Positions 10,699 to 19,790 of a stretch of DNA of 64,000 nt are shown here, in pieces. The stretch covers positions 180,559-244,558 of the forward strand of contig CAJNDS010000302.1 in the NCBI GenBank assembly GCA_905221605.1, read 5' to 3'. The notes beneath the pieces are model-generated. The model saw only the letters and a program-made list of their open reading frames with translations, was not told the DNA's origin and made no database searches. The translations under genes and the position numbers were made by a program. Within the stretch, counting starts at the first letter, position 1. Every line of letters begins with the position of its first letter. This DNA comes from Symbiodinium natans. Its lineage: Eukaryota; Sar; Dinophyceae; Suessiales; Symbiodiniaceae.

Positions 10699-10927
10699 TA
10701 CGGGGGGCAACCGAAGGAGGACAGGGAACAAGACAGTCAACCCCAACAGAAGCCCTTATTACCCCTGGAACAACCAACAACCGAACAGCAAGACCCCAAA
10801 CCAAGGGCACACTTTTTACGAAACCTTTGACCGCTTTGGTCATGGCTTGAGCCAAAGATTACCGGGTTCATTGACCCTTCAACTTCCAATACCAACTCCT
10901 TTCTACAATACCAATTGCAGCTCCGCA
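10699..10927 (-). repeat. 3' LTR of the copia element
   Basis: 229-bp direct repeat, identical by eye to 20393-20621. The outer edge is fixed by the CCCTA target duplication and the inner edge by the polypurine tract. It contains a spliced-leader-like string at 10846-10865. Confidence 0.93.
10846..10865 (-). promoter_or_regulatory. Spliced-leader-like string inside the LTR
   Basis: The minus strand reads CCGGTAATCTTTGGCTCAAG. The last 11 bases match the 3' end of the dinoflagellate spliced leader, and the 5' part resembles its CCGTAG start. The same string is in the other LTR at 20540-20559. It could be a captured leader now fixed in the LTR, or coincidence. Confidence 0.35.
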
Positions 10928-10935
10928 CTCCCCTT
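10928..10935 (-). promoter_or_regulatory. Polypurine tract of the copia element
   Basis: AAGGGGAG on the minus strand, directly 5' of the 3' LTR. This is the expected position and composition for the plus-strand primer of an LTR element. Confidence 0.7.
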
Positions 10936-10955
10936 GTCCTAGGATTTCCTAGGAC
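10936..10955. other. Perfect inverted repeat beside the polypurine tract
   Basis: GTCCTAGG-ATTT-CCTAGGAC: an 8-bp perfect stem with a 4-base loop directly upstream (element sense) of the polypurine tract. It would form a hairpin in the element RNA. Its role is unknown; primer selection or RNA 3'-end formation are possibilities. Confidence 0.6.
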
Positions 10956-11379
10956 ACATTGGAGGTGCAGATCTTTGGCCAAAAACCGCCATTTAGGCAG
11001 CAGCCAGCTGCTTGAAATGCACATTATGGTTTAACGTCATCCAGGACGAACCTTCAGCTCATTGGCTGAATCCTTTACCATTGAGGATTTCTTCACCTTG
11101 CACTTGGAAAATTCACGTTCCAGCGGCTCGTTCCTCACCAAGGAACTCAGCATTCACCACCCAGCCATCCTTGAGGCAATGCTTACAAAGCGTTTTAGCC
11201 CTGAGTTGTGAATATCGCAGAACATCACAGTCACTGCTTGCGTGCATACAGTTCCCACCCACTGTTGTATACAAAGTGGCACTCGCAGGAATAACCACCG
11301 CTTTCTTTATCCACAGCCATTTATACAGCCGTCGAAAGAGGCACCATGCCAGTTCCCAGAGTATAATTGCTGCCACCAA

Positions 11380-14300
11380 CTATGCAACAAGGTCTGAATT
11401 GTTGACAACCATTTCAATACCTTGAGCCAGAACCATCACCGTAGACGTGTTGGCGACCTTGCACACCCCTTCTTCTGAGCAAAAGAATCCAGCCGTGGAC
11501 ACTTCTTCGCCACCAATTGCCATCCCTTGCAGAGATGCAGCCACCATCATGACCGCCATTGCAAGCGAGGCTTTTTTCAAGTCAGTCCCTTGTACCAACA
11601 GTCGGAGACCCCAAAGTGCCTTTTGCTTTGCATACACCTGTCCACTCATCAATTTGGTCAACAGGTCAGCGATCATATACTCACCGCGAAGATGCGCTAT
11701 CACCATATAACCACGGTCCACCAGAGACCTGACACCGGCTGCTCGAATTCTCAGGTGTCTTGTCCTCCAGCTTCCAGCAGGATATTGAATGATCGAGCAC
11801 GTTGAAACCGAATCTGTATACAGCACTTTTTGCAGCGATTCTTCACCTGTTCCAACCAAAGCGGCAATTATAGGGGTGCACGACTGAATCATCGTTGCTC
11901 CCTCTATGGACGCATGTAATTCAGCTTCAGCTGTACTTAAAGCCACCGTTGATTGTCTTTGTGTTGCCCACATCACTGGACAGTCACCCCACACCACCAC
12001 CGCTCCTGAGTGGCTCTTTTCGTTTTCACCTGCTGCAAAGCTGGCATCCGCGTAGGACTCCACCACCTTAACGCCTCGTCCATAACGCAACACCTCATTT
12101 CTTTCTTTTTCGCATGTTGCGATTGCTCCGAACGTCAAGCCTAACGTTGGAGTTGCAGCAAGGTATCGGAAAACCTCCTCAGCCTTTTTAACCACAAATC
12201 GCGGCCTTCGGGATGTCCACAAAGACAACTGGCTCGTGCAGAACGCCAAATCAGGTCGAGTTTTGATTGCCACCCAGAGGAACTCCCCTACGGCACCTTG
12301 AGCCGCTCGCAAGGAAGGAATATCTACCTCCTCTTCTTCACCTGGAGTTTCTTTCACCATTGGCAGGTTACTCCCTTTTCCAGTTTCATCGATCTGATAC
12401 CCTCGTCGGTTCAGCAAATCTCTCACAAAGTCCTCCTGGTTGAGAAAGAAGCTGCCATTTCGATACCAGATTTGGACACCCAAAAACTTCAGGAATCCAT
12501 CACCGCAGCCTGGACCACAGAACTCGGGTTCAGAAGTTTTCCACTCCTTCCTAATCTGTTCCAAGGCCTCCCGGAGCACTGTCATAGTCCCAGCCATCAA
12601 AAAATCATCCACGTAAAGACCCATTGTCCCTACCAACTTGCTTGTACCTTCCAGCTTCTCTTGCGCCATAATAAGGAACAGACTTGGGTCTGCATTGGAC
12701 CTCTGAAAGCTCATTGCTTGTCCATCCTTTGACACCCAAGACATCCCTTGAAGACGTTGGTCTCGCCACTCCACCCATGCTGCAGGACTTTCGGCCAAAC
12801 CGTACAAGGCCTTCCTCACAATCCACCGCTCCTCTTTTGTGCAAAGACCCAATTTCACCGCCGCCCTTGGGGGCTGCACCACCACCAAACGCCCTTCTCT
12901 TTGCGCCCTATTCATCGGCGCCGTCAGAAAAGCTTTGGAAATGTCTAAGCCAGCGATGATCCACACCATATATGCTGCGTGCCTCACTTGACACCTGAAT
13001 GTAGTTGAATCTAAACCTGGAGCGTACAGCGAGTGACGACTGAGTGACCTCGGCCCTTCATATTCTGTAGCTGCCGTTGACGAAATGAAGTTTCCACATG
13101 CACAGATACGGGCACGTCGCCTCCCTGTCCCTTGCTTCCGGGTAAACACCACCAGACTGGGAACGTACTCAATCACCGGTGCATTAGGCTCTTCCGCCAA
13201 TTTGTCCAGCTTTTCTTGAGTTGTTGGTTCCACCACCTCCAACTCTTTCACCAAAGACGTCACCTCGTCCGACAATGATTCCCTCCACTTTTCCAGCTCT
13301 TGCATGGCTTCTTGTGTAGGAATTGTTTTTGTTTGCAGGAACTCAACCTCCTCTGCTGCCTCGAGCGCGGTATTTTCTTGCACCATTTGCTGAACTTGAG
13401 CTGCTTTGACCAAAAACTTCGAGAGCTGATCCTCAGCCCTTTTTGCTTTAACCAGCCATTCTCTAGTCTCTGATCCTTTCTCCTCATTCGACTCATTGGC
13501 CGATCCATGGAACTCGTCCAAAATGCAACATTCCTGTTCAGCAATTAGGCGTCGAATACTCAAATGCTCCTCTAGAGCCCATTGATGCGCTTCGAACACA
13601 GCGTAGTCGACTTCCTCTGCAAGGTCGTCCAGCGAGGCCTCTTTCAACGTCATTTTTAACCATTTCTTTTTTTCACCTTCTTCAGCTTGTGGTTCCGGAA
13701 GAGGAAACTTGCATTGGAGAAGATAGCACCTATCCTTGTAGCTCAAACGCTCCATAAAAACAGGTGTGTACCCTGTCAAGGATACCCTGTTCCCTTTCCA
13801 AGGCATAGGACCATGCAGTTTTCTCGGAAAGAACGACATGAAGTTCCAGTGGATATCGACCAATTTTCCAGGTAGGACTTTCTTCCCATAAGATTGCTCC
13901 ACCACTTCAGCTCCTTCCTCTAAAACCTTTTCGTCCTCAACCCACAGCTGACCATCTTTATAGTCACCAAAGCCACACACATAATTGCAGCAATGTTTTT
14001 CATTGTGACTATCCCTATGCAATGACACCGGAGCATTGCACGAGATCTGAAGAGCAGAAAATTTGGCTTCAGGATTGTGGTGCCTCACGAATGATGCCAA
14101 ATAACGACATAGCCATGGTCTTCGATGAGTCTCTTTTGTGATACCACACACTCCGCCATGAGTATAGTGGCCCAACACCAGAGCTCGCGTACTTGTACAC
14201 CAATTGTTGATACCACCTCTTCGATTCACCCTCTTTGGGTATACAATCCCTTCCAAAAGCTCCTCACAGTCCACGTAATCATACATAGACCTTTCATACA

Positions 14301-17300
14301 TTGACTTGGCTTTTTGCTCTTCCTTTTCCAACTGTGTTCCATCCTCAGCAGTCTCACTTTTGCAGACCAAATAAGCATTTTCATGAGGAGAACAGCAAGT
14401 CGGCCAATACTCATCACCAGGAACATTGTCCTCGACATCTGCATTTTCTTCCAGCTCCCCCAGACCCTGCATGTCATCCTCGAAAATTTCTAAAGGCGGA
14501 CTCTCCCCCCGCTTGCGAAGCAAGCGCAAGGAGCCCACATGACCACGCAGTGAAGAGGCCGGGCTTTTTTCATTTAACCGATGACGAACTGGAGGATCGC
14601 GAGGCGGAGGTAAAGGAGGACCTTCCTCATCAGCGAACCGAAGCGCCGGTTTTTTCCCCTTGAGACGATGCTCTGGAGGAGAAGGCTCCTGTTCTTCTAC
14701 CACCCCTTCCAGCTCCAATTCAGGCGGTTCCTTTATATTGGAAAAAATCGTAGTGCAGGGAAATAACACCAGTTCATCCGGATCTTTTGCAGTCCCTTGA
14801 GCTTCCACCCAATAACCACCAGGTAGGTCATCGCATGGACCCAAAAGAAGTGCAGGCTGCGTACGATCGACCCATTGCCGACCTTTCTTTGTTCCATCCG
14901 GACCCAGCAACTCCCACGGACGACGTTTAACTTGAATCTGAGCACCAAAGGGAAGCAATGCCTTAGGATTTAACCCCAACTCCCTTTCAGCTTTCTGCCA
15001 CCGTAACATTGACCAATGGCGAGCAGCCAGTGCCCAGTACGCCGGTCCGAGTCGCGCCTCCTTTAAGAGCGACCTGACACCACGTTTGAATAAACCCACA
15101 CATGCTTCAGCGCGCCCATTTGTTTGCGGGACTCCAGGATCACCAGTGGTCCTATATATCAGACGAGTTTCGCAAAAGGACCGGAAGCGTGCATTGACAA
15201 ACTCCCCCGCTCGATCTGAGTGGATTCTCAACACCGGATACCCATGTCTCTGCAAGCGCACCATCATTCTTTGAACTGCCGATAAAACAGTTGTTTGCTG
15301 TTTGTCCACAATCGGCTCCACCATAACGAAGTTGATCATACGAACCGGTTGGGTCAAGTGGTCCTTCAGTTCCTTCCAGGATTTTTCAGAAGCTTGAATT
15401 TTCAACACCTCTGCCTCCAGAACTGGCGCAGGTTCCACCGGTGCAGAGTCTTCCTCCTCGAAGTTAGCGACTGCATCGCCTAACCATTCTCCAACACCAG
15501 CACCATCATCTACCACCTGATCTTCCACCTCATCCGCATCTTCCTCCTTTTCTGGAGGGCGACCCACATTGGGATCCAACATTGGAAATTGATACACACC
15601 AATAACAGCGTGTCGTGGCTTCTGCTGGTGAGCATCCTTTGAAAACTTGTATGGACCCGCTAAGTCCAATGATAAAGTGTAAGCATCCCCATGCTTTCGC
15701 CTCAAATGGCGACGCTCTTTTCCAGCAGCAGACACACAGATTTGACAATCACGTCTGAAGGGAATATGCCCCCTTAGGCAATGGTCACGGAAGGCACGCT
15801 CCTCAGCTGTCAACCTCCGTAACGTTCCTTCTCGTTCTTCCTTTTTTGACACCATAGCTGCCCGTTCAGCATCGCTCTCATGCAACCATTGTGCCAACCT
15901 GTGACGTATTCTTTTAACCAATCCAAACGCCCATCGCGCCCATATAGAGGACTGTCCAATACGCTCTTCCAGGGTAGAAGCGAATGTTGCTGACCACGGA
16001 ACAACCACGCGAACCTGTTCCAACGATTCCCATAGTTCCATATCAGACACCAGGAAAGTCGTAGGTTTCACCAGAGCATGTCCCAACGCTCCTTGATCAA
16101 AGTGTGCAGCGTACATTCCATAACGCTCACAAAAGCTTTTCACCTCTGGCCAACTCCAGAAGGTAGGACTTGAGAGCCCTTCCTGAGAACCATCCACCAG
16201 ATCCTCAGCACTCAAGACCGTTTTGCCGTTCTGAGAGAAATCTTTCCCTATGAGTTCAGGGTCCCCAGGGCTTTCCATGCCAAAGAAGACAGAACTTCCA
16301 TTGATGACTTCAGCAGTTCCACACCTTGAATGCACCGCCACGTCATATAGGAAAAGCATCTTCAGAAGTAAAACACCATCCTTTTGAGCTAATTCTTGAT
16401 GTGGCCAAGGAAGACTTTTTAACCCCAACCGTTCAGGCCCACAGCGTCGGCGTAATACAGGTGGACCACCGTCTTCACCTCTCAACCTTGACACTGTCCT
16501 GCATGGAGGTCCTCCCACCACAGCAACCACCTTTCCTTCAGCCGCCAGATGCAGAAGATACTTCCAGACGCTCGAATTATGTAGGTCACCGCCTTTTGTC
16601 AAATCCAGCTCCAGTACCTCCACATCCCGACTGGGAAAATGCCATTTTTGTTTTCCTGAAAATAGGTGTACCACCACCCTTTTTGCTCGTGCCAGCCGTC
16701 TCCTTTTATGACGGTTGAAAGGCAACGCCGCAATATCTCCACGTGGCAACAGCTCCATCAGCATATTTTCTGGTATATCCCCATAATACCACCGAAGAAA
16801 TCGCCAGCATGCCTGGACGAACTCCTCCTCATTCGCTGACGCTGTCCGCGCTGCGCTTTGCAACGACGTTTTTACAGCCACCTCGTTGTCCGTATTCGGA
16901 CACCCTTGAACCATACGTGCCACCTTCAAAGCTTGCTTTGGTGAGCACCAATCCATTTCATCAATGATCTGAAGCGCCACCTCCTTTTCCAAACAAGGGC
17001 ACCCATTCAGATCACGAACGCGAAGTTCCCCCAGAACAGGATGTGAGGCTGTGCACTTGCCACCACGCCACTGAACTCTGAGACCAACCAAGGCGCTCGC
17101 TTTGCCAATTGGCACTAGTGGATCTACCATTTCAGGAGTTACCAGGGTCCCACCTGGGGTAATACACATCTCCCGAGATCCAACAGCTAAAGACACCAAC
17201 ACCTTTTGCTGCGGAAGCTGTTCTCCAGGACGAAGTGATCTGAGAGGATGTGATGCTCCCGAGTCCAACATGCCCATTCCCGAACACTCATTGGTGTCAG

Positions 17301-17556
17301 AAACCCTGGCCACATGTAGAACGCATACTCCTCGGCCTTCTCCCTGCTTCGGCAACAACGTGGCATCCGACGAACCGACTCCACAGTCCGCCCTTCCATT
17401 CCTCCATTGAGAATGGGACCAAGACGCACGCTGCCTTTCAGCATGCAAAACCATTTTTTCAGCTGTTTTGTAATCCATAACCAAACAGCCATGTTCAAAC
17501 CACAAGAGCTGGTCCAGCGAAGATTTTGCACCCACGTGACACATCCCATTGATCAC
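11380..17556 (-). CDS. Copia Pol polyprotein (protease, C5-MTase-like, integrase, 2OG-oxygenase-like, RT, RNase H)
   Basis: An uninterrupted 2058-codon frame ending in TAG. Visible domains by residue: aspartic protease MLDSGAS (Asp98); C5-methyltransferase-like region with VVHLFSG (motif I, 295-301), GGPPCRTVS (motif IV, Cys352), GMESPGDP (motif VI position, Glu428) and QGALGHALVKPTTF (about 488-501); integrase zinc site H592/H597/C604/C607 and catalytic D631, D781, E817 with 35 residues between the last two; an oxygenase-like region with H1180-x-D1182, H1248 and R1257; reverse transcriptase LDISKAF (Asp1538) and YVDD (1648-1651); RNase H with Asp1837, Glu1879 and TDS (Asp1915). Copia pols are usually about 1,000-1,500 residues, so the extra length is the MTase-like and oxygenase-like regions. 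The frame is already open at 17616 and lies in the -1 frame relative to gag, overlapping it by about 60 nt; no ATG begins it. It is probably made as a Gag-Pol fusion. Confidence 0.93.
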   Translation of the reverse strand: MINGMCHVGAKSSLDQLLWFEHGCLVMDYKTAEKMVLHAERQRASWSHSQWRNGRADCGVGSSDATLLPKQGEGRGVCVLHVARVSDTNECSGMGMLDSGASHPLRSLRPGEQLPQQKVLVSLAVGSREMCITPGGTLVTPEMVDPLVPIGKASALVGLRVQWRGGKCTASHPVLGELRVRDLNGCPCLEKEVALQIIDEMDWCSPKQALKVARMVQGCPNTDNEVAVKTSLQSAARTASANEEEFVQACWRFLRWYYGDIPENMLMELLPRGDIAALPFNRHKRRRLARAKRVVVHLFSGKQKWHFPSRDVEVLELDLTKGGDLHNSSVWKYLLHLAAEGKVVAVVGGPPCRTVSRLRGEDGGPPVLRRRCGPERLGLKSLPWPHQELAQKDGVLLLKMLFLYDVAVHSRCGTAEVINGSSVFFGMESPGDPELIGKDFSQNGKTVLSAEDLVDGSQEGLSSPTFWSWPEVKSFCERYGMYAAHFDQGALGHALVKPTTFLVSDMELWESLEQVRVVVPWSATFASTLEERIGQSSIWARWAFGLVKRIRHRLAQWLHESDAERAAMVSKKEEREGTLRRLTAEERAFRDHCLRGHIPFRRDCQICVSAAGKERRHLRRKHGDAYTLSLDLAGPYKFSKDAHQQKPRHAVIGVYQFPMLDPNVGRPPEKEEDADEVEDQVVDDGAGVGEWLGDAVANFEEEDSAPVEPAPVLEAEVLKIQASEKSWKELKDHLTQPVRMINFVMVEPIVDKQQTTVLSAVQRMMVRLQRHGYPVLRIHSDRAGEFVNARFRSFCETRLIYRTTGDPGVPQTNGRAEACVGLFKRGVRSLLKEARLGPAYWALAARHWSMLRWQKAERELGLNPKALLPFGAQIQVKRRPWELLGPDGTKKGRQWVDRTQPALLLGPCDDLPGGYWVEAQGTAKDPDELVLFPCTTIFSNIKEPPELELEGVVEEQEPSPPEHRLKGKKPALRFADEEGPPLPPPRDPPVRHRLNEKSPASSLRGHVGSLRLLRKRGESPPLEIFEDDMQGLGELEENADVEDNVPGDEYWPTCCSPHENAYLVCKSETAEDGTQLEKEEQKAKSMYERSMYDYVDCEELLEGIVYPKRVNRRGGINNWCTSTRALVLGHYTHGGVCGITKETHRRPWLCRYLASFVRHHNPEAKFSALQISCNAPVSLHRDSHNEKHCCNYVCGFGDYKDGQLWVEDEKVLEEGAEVVEQSYGKKVLPGKLVDIHWNFMSFFPRKLHGPMPWKGNRVSLTGYTPVFMERLSYKDRCYLLQCKFPLPEPQAEEGEKKKWLKMTLKEASLDDLAEEVDYAVFEAHQWALEEHLSIRRLIAEQECCILDEFHGSANESNEEKGSETREWLVKAKRAEDQLSKFLVKAAQVQQMVQENTALEAAEEVEFLQTKTIPTQEAMQELEKWRESLSDEVTSLVKELEVVEPTTQEKLDKLAEEPNAPVIEYVPSLVVFTRKQGTGRRRARICACGNFISSTAATEYEGPRSLSRHSLYAPGLDSTTFRCQVRHAAYMVWIIAGLDISKAFLTAPMNRAQREGRLVVVQPPRAAVKLGLCTKEERWIVRKALYGLAESPAAWVEWRDQRLQGMSWVSKDGQAMSFQRSNADPSLFLIMAQEKLEGTSKLVGTMGLYVDDFLMAGTMTVLREALEQIRKEWKTSEPEFCGPGCGDGFLKFLGVQIWYRNGSFFLNQEDFVRDLLNRRGYQIDETGKGSNLPMVKETPGEEEEVDIPSLRAAQGAVGEFLWVAIKTRPDLAFCTSQLSLWTSRRPRFVVKKAEEVFRYLAATPTLGLTFGAIATCEKERNEVLRYGRGVKVVESYADASFAAGENEKSHSGAVVVWGDCPVMWATQRQSTVALSTAEAELHASIEGATMIQSCTPIIAALVGTGEESLQKVLYTDSVSTCSIIQYPAGSWRTRHLRIRAAGVRSLVDRGYMVIAHLRGEYMIADLLTKLMSGQVYAKQKALWGLRLLVQGTDLKKASLAMAVMMVAASLQGMAIGGEEVSTAGFFCSEEGVCKVANTSTVMVLAQGIEMVVNNSDLVA

Positions 17557-19790
17557 AGGTTCGCCCCAAACTCCAAAATCAACCAGAGAGGGATAATCAG
17601 GGGCCCATTGTCTTCCCTAATCAACGTCCCTTTCTCTGTAATCCTCATTGCCACACCACCAAGCGCGCTTTGCACCATAACAGTAGTGTCGGGTAAACAT
17701 TCCCATGGAAAAAGCGTCCGCACAAGATGCGTAGCAGCCGTATCCACCAACGCCACTCTCCTTTCCTGCTGAAACAATCCAGATCCACATAACATTCGAA
17801 CACTGGGATCCCCGCTCGATGCTGACTGCGCTGATGACAGCTTCATAGATTTCAGCACTTCCAACGCTTCAGCAAGGACTTGATTGGGTGTTGATGGTGA
17901 TGGGGGACTTGCAGAACCTTTATCCAATCCCGCATTAGCCGTCTCATCTCCCCCTTCAGCTACCTCTGCTTTTTTGGCATTTCCCCATTTCGCACCTTTG
18001 CCGCCCTTTCCCCCTTTGGGAGAATTCCCTTTAGATCTGCTTCTCTCAGGGTTTGAGTCCACATTGGAACTTGCACCATCCTTATATGGACATTGCGGCT
18101 GCAGATGGCCAACGGCCCCACACTCAAAACATCTTCCTCGCTCAAGGGAGTCTTTGTCATGGCGGAATTTACAGCGGGCTCCGAACTTGCAACCTGCATC
18201 GGTCTTCCCATATATCCAACAGAAAGGACGTTCACCATCTCCGCTGTACCTTTTTCCTTTCCCTTTGCCTTTGTCACCCTCCTCTGTCTCGTCACCAGTT
18301 CCCTTTTGGGCCTTGTTTAACCTGGCCCTTTTCTTGGCGTCCGAGTCCTGCTTCACCTCCTGTTCACCAGCACTATGCAATAGCAGTTCAAACTCTGCCT
18401 GTAACATTTCAGCTAGTTGTGTCGCAGTTTCAGAGGTCGGCGAGTAGTCCACCCCCAATTTCTCCCGAAAGGATGCCACTCTGAAATGCACCGTAGGGTG
18501 TTTTGCCAGCAACGCGGATGATAAAGCATCCAATCCCTTGATAAGCAAGGTAGCGTCCGGCTCGGATGCTCGCAGCTCCCTTAATCGGGAACGCCATTGC
18601 GCCCATTGTCGCACTCCCTTAATAGCCTCTGAGATCGAGGTTGCTGAAGATGGTTGCACCAAGAAGTTCAACATTGTGCTGCGCTCATTTGCTCCACCTG
18701 GTTGGTAAACCGTCAGCAATTTGTAAAATATCATCACTGACCCCAACATTCGAGTGGAAACGATCTCGGTCTTCAATCTCTCCGGAATCGCCTGTAGCAG
18801 CAAAGACACCGCTCTCTGCTCCAACAAAACATGCACAGTTTGAACCACTTTGAGCCCTTCTAGCTCAGCCTTGATGCCCAACCTTTCCAGTGGAGAAACA
18901 CTCAACCATTTGGCATACGCTTGATATGCCTTTGAGTAGACGCATTGCCACCACACTCTTCCTGTATCTGTCAGCGAAGACAACATTGGTTCGATCATTG
19001 CGATCCAATCACCCAGTGCCGTCGGATTGCTTGGTGTGTAGTCTGCCAAAGTTGGAAGGCTCATCACATGCTTCCCGAGAGCCTCCGGACGTTCGGTTCC
19101 AGAACTATCACCAGTGATTGGCATACCGCGTGGCACCACTGCTCCAGGAGGTAAACTGACCCTTCCACCAGGCCCTTGAGGTAGTCCATGTCCTATACCG
19201 GGCGTAACAGCTGTGAGCGGAACCTTTTCTAATTCCAACTTCCCAGCGACCATTTTCCACCGATACGGAACATCATCCACCATTGTATATCCACCCGATC
19301 CTGCTGAGTTCTCTTGCGTCGCAGTTTCCCGAGCTGAAACAAAACCGGGCTGGTTCCCCGCAGGTGCGACAGAACCATCAACACCTGATGGCACGGAAAT
19401 AATCGGAACATGTGTTAAACCAGGTGGTCCACTTGCATATCCACCACTTGCAGGACCTCCCGTGGGGTAATTCAATGGAGGCAATCTGGAGGGTTTCTTC
19501 CCTTCAGCTACATGCATCATTGGCACTTCTTTTTCATCCTCCACTTGAACATCCCCCTTCCTGGACCCAGGCAAGGATTGAAGATCACAACCCTTTGGCA
19601 GGTCGTAGCCCTCAATAGGCAGCCATGTCCCATCAGGCAACACAGTCCAAAAACCACCCATACCATCCGTGTAGAAAACTTGTCCTGGCAGGTACTGCTT
19701 CTCTGGAGTCATTCCTAGAGGATATGCCGTGTTTGCGTCCACCACTCCAGAGCTCCGTGCCCTTGAAGCTGACCCAGATGCAGCAGAGGT
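17553..19790 (-). CDS. Copia Gag, main part, with zinc knuckles and a first protease-like motif
   Basis: This open frame continues in phase from the leader (19791-20330) after a TAG. Using the numbering that starts at the GTG at 19745 (730 codons), there is a Pro/Gly-rich N-terminal third, a helical capsid-like middle (about 240-460, including LLLQAIPERLKTEIV), and a basic linker. Then comes a CCCH finger (C509, C519, C525, H529) and a CCHC zinc knuckle (C539, C542, H547, C552) that would bind element RNA. Near the C-terminus is ALVDTAATHLV (Asp668), an aspartic-protease-like motif, followed by PLWLILEFG, which resembles the end of a copia protease. It ends in TGA at 17553, where pol continues in the -1 frame. 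Confidence 0.88.
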   Translation of the reverse strand, partial: TSAASGSASRARSSGVVDANTAYPLGMTPEKQYLPGQVFYTDGMGGFWTVLPDGTWLPIEGYDLPKGCDLQSLPGSRKGDVQVEDEKEVPMMHVAEGKKPSRLPPLNYPTGGPASGGYASGPPGLTHVPIISVPSGVDGSVAPAGNQPGFVSARETATQENSAGSGGYTMVDDVPYRWKMVAGKLELEKVPLTAVTPGIGHGLPQGPGGRVSLPPGAVVPRGMPITGDSSGTERPEALGKHVMSLPTLADYTPSNPTALGDWIAMIEPMLSSLTDTGRVWWQCVYSKAYQAYAKWLSVSPLERLGIKAELEGLKVVQTVHVLLEQRAVSLLLQAIPERLKTEIVSTRMLGSVMIFYKLLTVYQPGGANERSTMLNFLVQPSSATSISEAIKGVRQWAQWRSRLRELRASEPDATLLIKGLDALSSALLAKHPTVHFRVASFREKLGVDYSPTSETATQLAEMLQAEFELLLHSAGEQEVKQDSDAKKRARLNKAQKGTGDETEEGDKGKGKGKRYSGDGERPFCWIYGKTDAGCKFGARCKFRHDKDSLERGRCFECGAVGHLQPQCPYKDGASSNVDSNPERSRSKGNSPKGGKGGKGAKWGNAKKAEVAEGGDETANAGLDKGSASPPSPSTPNQVLAEALEVLKSMKLSSAQSASSGDPSVRMLCGSGLFQQERRVALVDTAATHLVRTLFPWECLPDTTVMVQSALGGVAMRITEKGTLIREDNGPLIIPLWLILEFGANL

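Noticed and set aside
11430-11450. Further spliced-leader match (CTTGAGCCAG) in the copia 3' region
   Set aside because: Only 9 bases match and they lie within the pol coding sequence; likely chance. A similar 10-base match near 24450 was dropped for the same reason.
17553-17616. Canonical -1 slippery heptamer at the gag/pol overlap
   Set aside because: TTTGGGG and GGGCCCC occur but are not in the required phase relative to the gag frame.
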